From Devosia sp. (GTDB lineage Bacteria; Pseudomonadota; Alphaproteobacteria; Rhizobiales; Devosiaceae), in assembly GCA_028290225.1 (NCBI GenBank), contig JAQGKH010000164.1, forward strand, positions 1-22,909: a stretch of 22,909 nt of DNA, in the 5' to 3' direction. Each line of letters begins with the position of its first letter. The stretch's first letter is position 1. The notes below the pieces were generated by a model. That model searched no databases and was not told the origin of the DNA. It was given only the letters and a program-made list of their open reading frames with translations. A program made the position numbers and the translations under genes. Positions 5,810 to 12,735 of the stretch are shown piece after piece.

Positions 5810-8035
5810 ATGACTAACTTGGATATTGTCCCTGATATCATCTACACCAAGGTAGATGAGGCGCCCCAGATTGCTTCGGCGTCGCTGCTGCCGATCATAC
5901 GCCGCTTCGCCGCCGAGGCAGGCGTTTCGGTGGGCACCAGGGACATTTCGCTCGCCGGCCGCATCATCGCGGCTTTTCCCGAGAACCTGACTGAGGCACA
6001 GCGCCAGGCTGATGATCTTGCCGAATTGGGTGAACTGGTAAAATCGCCAGTGGCCAACGTGATCAAGCTGCCCAACATCTCGGCTTCCTTGCCCCAGCTG
6101 CTCGGAGCTTTGAAGGAGCTGCAGTCGCAAGGCTATGACCTGCCGGACTATCCCGAGGAGCCCGGCACGCCGCTGGAACATGAGGTTCGCAAGCGGTTCG
6201 ACGCGATCAAGGGGTCGGCAGTGAACCCGGTCCTGCGCGAAGGCAATTCCGACCGGCGCGCGGCGCTTGCGGTCAAGAATTATGCCAAGGCCAATCCGCA
6301 TTCGATGGGCACCTGGACGCAAGACAGCAAGACCTATGTCTCGACCATGAGCGGTGGCGATTTCCGGGCCAACGAGAAGTCGATCACCCTCAGTTCTGAC
6401 CAGGCAGGGCCCGCGCGGATCGAGCTGACAGGCCGCGACGGTTCGGTTGCTGTCCTTAAAGAAGGGCTGAATTACCCTGCAGGCACAGTGGTGGACGCGT
6501 CCTTCATGTCAGCCAAGGCGCTGAGCGCGTTCCTCGCAGAACAGATCGACGGGTCCAAGCGCGATGGCGTCCTGTTCTCGCTGCACTTGAAGGCGACGAT
6601 GATGAAGGTCTCCGACCCGATCATCTTTGGCCATGCAGTGGAAGAATTTCTCAAGCCGGTGTTCGAAAAGCACGGTGCAGTTCTGCGCGCGGCTGGGGTC
6701 GATCCAAGCTCGGGCCTTGGCGCTTTGCTGGAGAGAGTGGCGCTGATGCCCGAGCGAGAGGCCATCCAAGCGGACATCGAAGTCGTAATGGCGGACCGCC
6801 CAGCGATGTATATGGTCAATTCGGAGAAGGGCATAACCAATCTGCATGTGCCCTCGGACGTGATTATCGACGCATCCTTGCCGGCCTTGATCCGAGCCGG
6901 CGGCAAAGGCTGGGGTCCGGATGGGCAGGCCGCCGACACCAACTGCGTTATCCCGGACAGCTCCTACGCCGCCGTTTATCGTGAGGCCATCAGCTATTTC
7001 AAGCAGACCGGCGCGCTTGACCCAGCCACAGCCGGGTCGGTTCAAAACGTCGGCCTGATGGCGCAAAAGGCCGAGGAGTACGGCTCCCATCCGACAACGT
7101 TCAAGATCCCGGTGGACGGCACTGTCCGGTTGATTGCAGCCAATGGTGAAGTGCTGCACCAGCACGAGGTGGAAACCGGCGATATCTGGCGCGCTGCATC
7201 GACCCGCCAGGCTGCTATCGAGGACTGGGTCAAGCTTGGCATCGCGCGCCAGAAGGCAGAAGGCTGCGGCGCTATTTTTTGGCTGGACGAAACTCGGCCG
7301 CACGATGCGCAGATCATCAACTACGTCAAGCCGATGCTGGCTGCTGCAGGGGTGGCCGACAAGTTTCAGATCCTGGCCCCTGGTGAAGCCACAAAGCTGT
7401 CTTTCGAAACGATCCGGCGTGGCGAGAACACCATTTCAATCACCGGCAACGTGCTGCGCGACTATCTGACGGATCTGTTCCCAATTCTTGAACTGGGAAC
7501 TTCGGCGAAAATGCTCTCCATCGTGAAGCTGATGAATGGCGGTGCCATGTTTGAAACCGGTGCAGGAGGTTCCGCCCCCAAGCATGTGCAGCAACTGGCT
7601 GAGGAAAACCACTTGCGGTGGGATTCCCTGGGAGAGTTCTGTGCCCTTGGTGAGAGCCTCAAGTTCCTCAACGAACTCAAGGGCAATGCCAAGGCAAAAG
7701 TCCTCGGCGACGCCGTTGACGTGGCGACGCAGGGTGTCCTCGACAATGATAAGTCGCCCCGATCGAGGGTCGGCCAGACCGATACACGCGACAGTCACTT
7801 CTACTTTGCCTGGTACTGGGCTCAGGCGGTGGCGGCGCAAACGGCCGATCTCGAGCTGGCCAAACGCTTTGCGCCGCTAGCAGCTGCACTGGCCGAGAAT
7901 GAAGCAACCATCGTTGCTGAGTTGGCGGCAAGCCAGGGAACACCGGCCGATCTGGGAGGCTACTACCACACCGATCCGTCAAAAACGGATACAGTGATGC
8001 GGCCATCTGCCACCTTCGCGCGGATTATAGGGTAA
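5810..8035 (+). CDS. icd: Isocitrate dehydrogenase, NADP-dependent, monomeric type
   Basis: Monomeric NADP-IDH of 741 aa, the normal length for this type (about 740), which oxidatively decarboxylates isocitrate to 2-oxoglutarate in the TCA cycle and makes NADPH in the cytoplasm. The substrate-binding segment SAVNPVLREGNSDRRA is intact; Ser136, Asn139, Arg143 and Arg149 line up with the isocitrate-binding Ser132, Asn135, Arg139 and Arg145 of the Azotobacter enzyme as I recall them. The conserved IFWLDETRPHDAQII block and the C-terminal DTRDSHFYFAWYWA block, near the NADP site, are also present. An AGGATTAGG ribosome binding site ends six bases before the ATG. The gene is monocistronic, followed by a G+C-rich hairpin. 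Many alphaproteobacteria instead carry the smaller homodimeric enzyme, so this may be an additional or replacing copy. Confidence 0.96.
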   Translation: MTNLDIVPDIIYTKVDEAPQIASASLLPIIRRFAAEAGVSVGTRDISLAGRIIAAFPENLTEAQRQADDLAELGELVKSPVANVIKLPNISASLPQLLGALKELQSQGYDLPDYPEEPGTPLEHEVRKRFDAIKGSAVNPVLREGNSDRRAALAVKNYAKANPHSMGTWTQDSKTYVSTMSGGDFRANEKSITLSSDQAGPARIELTGRDGSVAVLKEGLNYPAGTVVDASFMSAKALSAFLAEQIDGSKRDGVLFSLHLKATMMKVSDPIIFGHAVEEFLKPVFEKHGAVLRAAGVDPSSGLGALLERVALMPEREAIQADIEVVMADRPAMYMVNSEKGITNLHVPSDVIIDASLPALIRAGGKGWGPDGQAADTNCVIPDSSYAAVYREAISYFKQTGALDPATAGSVQNVGLMAQKAEEYGSHPTTFKIPVDGTVRLIAANGEVLHQHEVETGDIWRAASTRQAAIEDWVKLGIARQKAEGCGAIFWLDETRPHDAQIINYVKPMLAAAGVADKFQILAPGEATKLSFETIRRGENTISITGNVLRDYLTDLFPILELGTSAKMLSIVKLMNGGAMFETGAGGSAPKHVQQLAEENHLRWDSLGEFCALGESLKFLNELKGNAKAKVLGDAVDVATQGVLDNDKSPRSRVGQTDTRDSHFYFAWYWAQAVAAQTADLELAKRFAPLAAALAENEATIVAELAASQGTPADLGGYYHTDPSKTDTVMRPSATFARIIG

Positions 8036-8049
8036 GCCATCAATCGCCA

Positions 8050-8074
8050 GGCGCGGCCCTACCAGGGTCGCGCC
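8050..8074 (+). terminator. Hairpin after icd, probable terminator
   Basis: GGCGCGGCCCT (8050-8060) pairs with AGGGTCGCGCC (8064-8074) around a three-base loop, with one G-U pair. It starts 15 bases after the icd stop. There is no T-run after it, so termination by this stem alone is uncertain. Confidence 0.5.
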
Positions 8075-8389
8075 GAAGAGTCGTGTTCGGATCGGCTAAA
8101 GTGCAAGGAAGTTGATCCGTGTTTTCACTCAAGTGACGGCGAAAAACCGCCGAACAGGCGCTTTGGCGATTGGGTTCATCGCGTTCGCCCCCTCAGTTCC
8201 AGGTGGCGCAAAGACCATTCTGATCAACACAATTGCGACCAAGCCCTTGGCGTTCATGTCGCCAGGTGAGGAGCGTGACAGTCCTTTGGCAGAACAGTTA
8301 TCACTAACGCGATGACACCCGGCAAGGCAGTCATCAACTGATGACCGACGCTGTGCCGACTGGGCGCCGAACGGGTAATTGCAGAGGCG

Positions 8390-8405
8390 TAGCGTGAGCA
8401 CGCTA
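8390..8405. repeat. 16-bp palindrome
   Basis: TAGCGTG (8390-8396) and CACGCTA (8399-8405) are perfect inverted arms with a two-base centre. It lies in the gene-poor stretch beside tRNA-Ser. It could be a protein-binding site or a remnant of a mobile element; nothing nearby decides this. Confidence 0.3.
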
Positions 8406-8612
8406 AAAGTACAGTGCCCAATCCCCAATCAGCGCCGCAACCGAAATGCCTGCTGTTCCGCAGGAGCCACTCTGCCAAGGGTTCTGCGAAAATCAACCGG
8501 TCCAGTAAGGCTCAACCAAAACAACATCAGCCAGCGCTGAATGTGGGTAAATCGGGCAAGGAGCAGTGATGCTTGAAAGCTCGTTGCGTCACGGGGACTT
8601 AAAGGAATGTAG

Positions 8613-8702
8613 TGGCGGAGAGGGAGGGATTCGAACCCCCGATAGAGTTGCCCCTATGCCGCATTTCGAGTGCGGTGCATTCAACCACTCTGCCACCTCT
8701 CC
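8613..8702 (-). tRNA. tRNA-Ser(CGA)
   Basis: Read on the minus strand, the 90-base gene has a seven-base acceptor stem GGAGAGG/CCTCTCC, a discriminator G and an encoded CCA end (complement of 8613-8615). The anticodon stem is CCGCA/TGCGG around the loop CTCGAAA, giving anticodon CGA (complement of 8666-8668), which reads UCG serine codons. The long variable arm typical of class II serine tRNAs lies between the anticodon stem and the T arm, and the T loop has the standard TTCGAAT. The 3' end points toward icd, the accessory side of the window, making it a plausible past integration site, though I found no second copy of its 3' end. Confidence 0.96.
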
Positions 8703-8847
8703 GCGAGGTTTGTTCGGTACGCCAAGGGCGTGCCCGGTCGACGGGGCGGCTTATGCCATAGCCGGCGAACGGCTGCAACAGGTGTTGTGCAGCTGGGCGA
8801 GACGGACGATCATGGTTCCGTGGTGCGGTTCCCACCCATGCGCTCAC

Positions 8848-8866
8848 GTTCGCGTGGGACGCGAAC
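8848..8866. repeat. Short hairpin upstream of the MBL-fold gene
   Basis: GTTCGCG (8848-8854) and CGCGAAC (8860-8866) pair perfectly around a five-base loop, about 50 bases before the MBL-fold start. It may be a 5'-UTR structure or an operator. The remainder of 8703-8918 shows nothing I can name. Confidence 0.25.
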
Positions 8867-8918
8867 AAAACCGACCCGGGTACGTTGAGGCTCGGAACAA
8901 GAAACGAGGAGAAGGCGA

Positions 8919-9701
8919 ATGGCGAAGCGGCGTGATGTAATAGCGGGAATGGCGGCCTTGCCGCTGGTCGCGTGGGCCGCAGGCGCAGTGTCGCCAGCCT
9001 TCGCGCAAGAGGCCGAATCTGGCCTCGATGGCGACCGGCTGGCCACTTCGGAGGGGGATGTGATCATCCATCCGGTCAACCATGCCAGCCTGCTGCTGGG
9101 CTTTCGCGACCAGGTGATCTATGTGGATCCGGTCGGCGGCGCCGAGCTTTATGCCGAGCTGCCCGCTCCGACCGCCATTCTGATCACCCATGGGCATGGC
9201 GACCATTTCGATGTGCCAACGCTGGAGGCTATCGCCACGGGCGGCATCCCGATCCTGACCACCCAGGAAGTGTTCGACAAGCTGCCCGAAGCGCTCAAGG
9301 CCAATGCCACCGCGCTCGCCAATGGCGATGAGGGCTCGCTCAATGCCCTGCCGGTGGCGGCCATTCCGGCCTACAACACCACGCCCGATCGGCTGCAATA
9401 CCATCCGCAGGGTGTCGGCAATGGCTATCTGCTCAAGTTTGGCGATGCCATTGTTTATGTCGCGGGCGATACCGAGCCCACGCCCGAAATGCTGGCGCTC
9501 GAAAACATCGCGATCGCCTTCCTGCCAATGAACCTGCCCTATACCATGACGGTGGAGCAGGCAGCCGAGGCGGTGAACAGCTTCAAGCCGGGCATTGTTT
9601 ATCCGTACCATTACGGCGACAGCGATCTGGATGCTTTTGAGGCGGCCGTGGGTGAGGGGGTGGAGGTGCGGCGCGCCAACTGGTACCCCAACGGGGCCTG
9701 A
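8919..9701 (+). CDS. Exported metallo-beta-lactamase-fold hydrolase (UlaG-like)
   Basis: MBL-fold metal-dependent hydrolase of 260 aa. The N-terminus MAKRRDVIAG followed by a hydrophobic stretch ending in SPAFAQE looks like a twin-arginine signal peptide cleaved near residue 30, so the enzyme probably folds with its metal in the cytoplasm and acts in the periplasm. Metal ligands are visible: the HxHxDH motif at residues 91-96 (HGHGDH), Asp184 in VAGDTE and His231 in YPYHYG. The short spacing and the early VNHASLLL strand are typical of the UlaG/L-ascorbate-lactonase-like subgroup rather than of true beta-lactamases. The ATG follows a strong AGGAGAAGG. The gene is monocistronic and lies between tRNA-Ser and the rplU promoter. 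The substrate is unknown. Confidence 0.87.
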   Translation: MAKRRDVIAGMAALPLVAWAAGAVSPAFAQEAESGLDGDRLATSEGDVIIHPVNHASLLLGFRDQVIYVDPVGGAELYAELPAPTAILITHGHGDHFDVPTLEAIATGGIPILTTQEVFDKLPEALKANATALANGDEGSLNALPVAAIPAYNTTPDRLQYHPQGVGNGYLLKFGDAIVYVAGDTEPTPEMLALENIAIAFLPMNLPYTMTVEQAAEAVNSFKPGIVYPYHYGDSDLDAFEAAVGEGVEVRRANWYPNGA

Positions 9702-9715
9702 GCGGCCGGGAAGCC

Positions 9716-9744
9716 TTGACTCGGGGTGCGTTTGCCCTGATAAG
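9716..9744 (+). promoter_or_regulatory. Probable sigma70 promoter of rplU-rpmA
   Basis: TTGACT (9716-9721) and GATAAG (9739-9744) are separated by exactly 17 bases, the optimal spacing, in the gap between the MBL-fold gene and rplU. A transcript would start near 9751 and carry a leader of about 185 bases. It is the best promoter match in the window. Confidence 0.6.
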
Positions 9745-9750
9745 CACAAC

Positions 9751-9934
9751 CCGATGCGCGCCGGTTCAAGCCGGTGCGCTGCTTTGGTTTGAAAACGCTG
9801 CTTGAGGCTCCCTCGCCGGTTTGATCGCCGGCGGATCGAAGACCGCGACACCGGGTTTATCGCCCAGGGGAATTGTCGTGGCGCCGCAAAGCGCGACAAC
9901 AGGGACCGGGATGTTTGACGCAACCGGTTGATGC
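9751..9934 (+). promoter_or_regulatory. Structured rplU 5' leader (candidate autoregulatory RNA)
   Basis: Three hairpins can be drawn in the leader: 9756-9764 with 9771-9779 (nine pairs, one G-U); GCCGG 9815-9819 with CCGGC 9828-9832; and TTGTCG 9873-9878 with CGACAA 9894-9899, which contains an inner GCGC/GCGC stem as an alternative. A six-codon ORF (ATG 9911, TGA 9929-9931) with AGGGA upstream ends just before the rplU ATG. Ribosomal protein leaders often bind their own protein; here that is an inference from position and structure only. Confidence 0.4.
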
Positions 9935-10495
9935 ATGACGTTCGCAGTGATCAAGACCGGTGGCAAGCAGTACAAGGTTGCCGCCAATGACATTCTCAAG
10001 ATCGAGAAGCTCGATGCCGAAGCCGGCTCCATCGTCACCTTCGACCAGGTGCTGATGGTGGATGGCGAAGTTGGCGCGCCGCTGGTGGAAGGCGCGATCG
10101 TCGCCGCCGAACTGCTGGAAACGCGCAAGCAGAAGACGGTCATCATCTTCAAGAAGAACCGTCGCCACAATTATCGTCGCCGCAATGGCCATCGCCAGCT
10201 GCTTTCGACCGTGCGCATCACCGAAATCCTGACCGGTGGCGCCCAGCCGAACCTGACGGCGCCGGCCCGCGTTGAGGCGGCAACCCCCAGCGTGAGCGAA
10301 GCGGCATCCGCCGAGCAGAACCAGGCGGGCATTCCGGCCGTCGAGACCTTCGAGGCCGAGGCCGCTGCGCCCGCCAAGAAGAACTCGCGCAAGGCAGCCG
10401 CGCCCGCTGAAGGCGCTGCCGCCGAAGGCGAAACCGCAAAGCCGGCCCGCAAGGCCGCGGCCAAGAAGGCCGCTCCCCAGGCCGATCAGGAATAA
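9935..10495 (+). CDS. rplU: 50S ribosomal protein L21
   Basis: Ribosomal protein L21 binds 23S rRNA in the large subunit. The first 100 or so residues, starting with TFAVIKTGGKQYKVAAND and including FKKNRRHNYRRRNGHRQ, are canonical. The total of 186 aa is much longer than the E. coli protein (about 103 aa): residues from about 110 on form an Ala/Pro/Lys/Glu-rich low-complexity tail, as in many alphaproteobacteria, ending in KAAAKKAAPQADQE. An in-frame TGA at 9929 rules out an earlier start. The ATG lacks its own clear ribosome binding site; the mini-ORF described for the leader ends three bases before it, so translation may be coupled. First gene of the rplU-rpmA operon. Confidence 0.97.
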   Translation: MTFAVIKTGGKQYKVAANDILKIEKLDAEAGSIVTFDQVLMVDGEVGAPLVEGAIVAAELLETRKQKTVIIFKKNRRHNYRRRNGHRQLLSTVRITEILTGGAQPNLTAPARVEAATPSVSEAASAEQNQAGIPAVETFEAEAAAPAKKNSRKAAAPAEGAAAEGETAKPARKAAAKKAAPQADQE

Positions 10496-10507
10496 GGACC
10501 AAGCACC

Positions 10508-10774
10508 ATGGCACATAAAAAAGCAGGCGGCTCGTCCCGCAACGGTCGCGATACCGCCGGACGCCGCCTTGGCGTCAAGAAGTTCGGCGGCGAAGAAGTG
10601 ATCGCCGGCAACATCATCATCCGCCAGCGCGGCACCAAGTGGCACCCCGGCACGGGCGTTGGCCTGGGCAAGGATCACACGATCTATGCGCTGGTTGACG
10701 GCAAGGTTGCGTTCCGGACCCGCGCCAAGTCGCAGGTCTTCGTGTCGGTCGAGCCGGCGCTGGCTGCCGAGTAG
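10508..10774 (+). CDS. rpmA: 50S ribosomal protein L27
   Basis: Ribosomal protein L27, 88 aa, lies at the peptidyl transferase centre, where its N-terminus contacts the tRNA ends. The start MAHKKAGGSSRNGRD and the following GRRLGVKKFGGE are diagnostic, and the length is normal. AAGGA lies eight bases before the ATG, 12 bases after the rplU stop, so the two genes form the classic L21-L27 operon. The short N-terminus begins directly at AHKKAGG, without the cleaved extension seen in Firmicutes. A strong terminator follows. Confidence 0.98.
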   Translation: MAHKKAGGSSRNGRDTAGRRLGVKKFGGEEVIAGNIIIRQRGTKWHPGTGVGLGKDHTIYALVDGKVAFRTRAKSQVFVSVEPALAAE

Positions 10775-10840
10775 TCCGGCCGTTTGCATGCAAGCTGCCG
10801 GTGGTCCGATCCCGCCGGCGCTGCGTTGCAGCTTATCAGA

Positions 10841-10870
10841 GGGGAACCGGTCCGCCGGTTCCCCTTTTTT
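10841..10870 (+). terminator. Rho-independent terminator after rpmA
   Basis: GGGGAACCGG (10841-10850) pairs perfectly with CCGGTTCCCC (10855-10864) around a TCCG loop and runs straight into six T residues (10865-10870). It ends the rplU-rpmA transcript and separates it from the GNAT-obgE group. The rest of 10775-11008 shows no gene. Confidence 0.92.
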
Positions 10871-11008
10871 GCTTGTTCAAGCTGTATTCTTGATGACCCA
10901 GTTGCGCCGCCCAACTTCTGAGCAAACCCGCACCGCGCGCTTCTCGCTGCGGCGGCGGGCGGCTGGACATCGCCTCGGGGCGGCTCGACGCCCGGGGGGC
11001 AGCGCGCC

Positions 11009-11545
11009 ATGAGTTTGATGCTGCAAACTCCTCGTTTCCGGTTGCGCCAACCGCTTCCCGGCGATGCCGAGCCCATCGCGCGCTATCTCAATGATTTTGA
11101 TGTGGCGGGCAATCTGGCGCGGGTGCCCTATCCATACCATATCGGGGATGCCAAGGCCTGGCTGCGGACCCGGCGACCCGGGCTGCCGCTGACCGAAACT
11201 AATTTCTCCATCGAGCTTCCCGGCCATGGCCTGGTGGGGCATGTGGGCTTTCACCTCGGCCCCAAGGGCCCCATCATCGGCTATTGGCTGGGCAAGCCGT
11301 TCTGGGGGCAGGGGATCATGAGCGAAGCGGTGCGGGCGAGCCTTGACTGGTTCTTTCCCGCGACCAATACGGCGGTGGTGTATTCGGGCGTGTTTCATTT
11401 CAACGCCGCCTCGCTCGCCATTCAACACAAGCTCGGCTTTACCGAAATCGGGCGCTCGCGCCTCCTCTGCCTTGCGCGCAACGCCGAGGTGGAGCATATC
11501 GACACTCAACTGACGCAGGGCGTCTGGAAGGCGCACAAGCCATGA
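11009..11545 (+). CDS. GNAT family N-acetyltransferase (RimJ/RimL-like)
   Basis: Cytoplasmic acetyl-CoA-dependent N-acetyltransferase of 178 aa. The acetyl-CoA pyrophosphate-binding motif A is visible as GYWLGKPFWGQGIMSEAV at about residues 90-107, and the later NAASLAIQHKLGF matches the conserved N-x-A-S-x-x-x-x-x-K-x-G-F block of RimJ/RimL-type enzymes. The start LQTPRFRLRQPLPGDAEPI is typical of that subgroup. The ATG at 11009 is used; a second ATG at 11018 is also possible. Its stop overlaps the obgE start (ATGA), so the two are co-translated. Its place between rpmA and obgE hints at acetylation of a ribosomal or translation-related protein, but the acceptor is not known. Confidence 0.85.
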   Translation: MSLMLQTPRFRLRQPLPGDAEPIARYLNDFDVAGNLARVPYPYHIGDAKAWLRTRRPGLPLTETNFSIELPGHGLVGHVGFHLGPKGPIIGYWLGKPFWGQGIMSEAVRASLDWFFPATNTAVVYSGVFHFNAASLAIQHKLGFTEIGRSRLLCLARNAEVEHIDTQLTQGVWKAHKP

Positions 11546-12585
11546 AATTTCTCGATCAAGCCAAGGTTTTTGTTCGTTCAGGTGACGGTGGCGCCGGCGC
11601 CGTGTCGTTTCTGCGCGAGAAGTTCGTCGAGTTCGGCGGCCCCAATGGGGGCAATGGCGGGCGCGGCGGCGATGTGATCATCGAATGCGTCGATGGGCTC
11701 AACACCCTCATCGATTATCGCTATCAGCAGCATTTCAAGGCCAAGACCGGCACCCACGGCATGGGCAAGCAGCGCACCGGCGCCGATGGCGAGGACACCA
11801 TCCTGCGCGTTCCCGTGGGCACGCAGATCTTTGAGGACGACAACGAGACCCTGATCGCTGATATGACCGAGGTCGGCCAGCGCGTCGTGCTGCTGTCGGG
11901 CGGCAATGGCGGGTTCGGTAATGCCCATTTCAAGACGTCGTCCAACCAGGCGCCGCGCCATGCCAATCCCGGGCAGGTCGGCACCGAAAAATGGATCTGG
12001 CTGCGGTTGAAGCTGATCGCCGATGCCGGGCTTGTCGGCCTGCCCAATGCCGGCAAGTCGACCTTTCTTGCCGCCGTATCGGCCGCCAAGCCCAAGATTG
12101 CCGATTATCCGTTCACGACGCTGCATCCCAACCTGGGTGTGGTGTCGATCGGCGAGCGCGACTTCGTGCTGGCCGATATTCCCGGGCTGATCGAAGGAGC
12201 GAGCGAAGGGGCGGGGATCGGCGACCGGTTCCTGGGGCATATCGAGCGCTGCGGCGTGCTCATCCATCTGGTCGATGGCACGCAGGACGACATCAAGGCC
12301 GCCTATCAGACCATTCGCGGCGAACTGGCTGCCTATGACGAGATGCTGGGGGAAAAGCCTGAAATCGTTGTGCTTAACAAGGTTGATGCGATCGAGCCTG
12401 ACGATCTCAAGGAAAAGGTCAAGCTGCTGAAAAAGCTGAGCAAGGCCGAAGTGCTCCAGGTATCGGGCGTCACCGGGCAGGGGGTCGACCAGGTGCTTTA
12501 TCGCATCATTGGCGTGCTGGACGCGGAAAAGGCCGCCAAGGCGGAAGCGGCACGCCGCAAGGAGGAACCCAATTGGGCGCCTTGA
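11542..12585 (+). CDS. obgE: Obg/CgtA GTPase
   Basis: Essential GTPase acting in late 50S subunit assembly and in growth and stress control. Its 347 aa contain the glycine-rich Obg domain (residues 1 to about 158; for example GGPNGGNGGRGGDV) followed by the G domain: G1 GLPNAGKST (166-174), G3 DIPGLIEGA beginning at Asp212, and G4 NKVD (279-282). The C-terminal end is short and charged, EAARRKEEPNWAP, without the extra OCT domain of some Firmicutes. The ATG overlaps the upstream acetyltransferase stop by four bases. A palindromic repeat follows before proB. Confidence 0.97.
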   Translation: MKFLDQAKVFVRSGDGGAGAVSFLREKFVEFGGPNGGNGGRGGDVIIECVDGLNTLIDYRYQQHFKAKTGTHGMGKQRTGADGEDTILRVPVGTQIFEDDNETLIADMTEVGQRVVLLSGGNGGFGNAHFKTSSNQAPRHANPGQVGTEKWIWLRLKLIADAGLVGLPNAGKSTFLAAVSAAKPKIADYPFTTLHPNLGVVSIGERDFVLADIPGLIEGASEGAGIGDRFLGHIERCGVLIHLVDGTQDDIKAAYQTIRGELAAYDEMLGEKPEIVVLNKVDAIEPDDLKEKVKLLKKLSKAEVLQVSGVTGQGVDQVLYRIIGVLDAEKAAKAEAARRKEEPNWAP

Positions 12586-12586
12586 A

Positions 12587-12657
12587 ATGACGGTGCTTGG
12601 CTGCTCCTTCGTGGTCCGAGGCTTGTTCCACCCCCAGCTCACCATGACGGTGCTGGG
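12587..12657 (+). repeat. Direct repeat after obgE
   Basis: ATGACGGTGCTTGG (12587-12600) recurs as ATGACGGTGCTGGG (12644-12657), with one mismatch in 14 positions. The two copies flank the left arm of the palindromic element described next and probably arose from duplication or insertion of that element. Confidence 0.4.
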
Positions 12658-12726
12658 GCTTGGAGCCGGTCTCGGTTGCCCTCATGGTGAGGTGCGAGCT
12701 ACTCGGCGAGCCTCGACCCAGGAGGG
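12604..12726. repeat. Palindromic intergenic repeat between obgE and proB
   Basis: The right part (12680-12726) begins with the hairpin CCTCATGGTGAGG and continues through GTGCGAGC, GGCGAGCCTCGA and CCAGGAGGG. The left part (12604-12647) resembles the same element in inverse orientation: CTCCTTCG at its start, CTCACCATGA at its end, the latter the exact reverse complement of 12682-12691. Elements with CCTCAT-GAGGTGCGAGC-GCGAGCCTCGA cores are, as I recall, abundant intergenic repeats in Rhizobiales. The AGGAGGG at its end serves as the proB ribosome binding site. Confidence 0.5.
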
Positions 12727-12735
12727 CCTGGCACC

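Larger units (their letters stand above)
8036..8612. other. 577-bp gene-poor stretch between icd and tRNA-Ser
   Basis: No convincing gene is visible. Short open frames on both strands lack ribosome binding sites and recognisable motifs; two overlapping minus-strand frames (8129-8428 and 8254-8496) contain hydrophobic runs such as ALPGVIALVITVLP and GLVAIVLIRMVF that could be remains of a membrane protein, but I cannot name one. The stretch contains the post-icd hairpin, a six-base-arm hairpin at 8330-8345 and a 16-base palindrome at 8390-8405. It lies on the 3' side of the tRNA, where integrative elements typically insert. Confidence 0.5.

Noticed and set aside
8112..8315. Plus-strand 67-codon ORF in the icd-tRNA gap
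   Set aside because: No ribosome binding site, no recognisable motif, and the opposite strand is open to a similar extent.
8613..8702. Attachment-site duplication for an integrated element at tRNA-Ser
   Set aside because: I saw no second copy of the tRNA 3' end and no integrase in the window; kept only as a comparative question.
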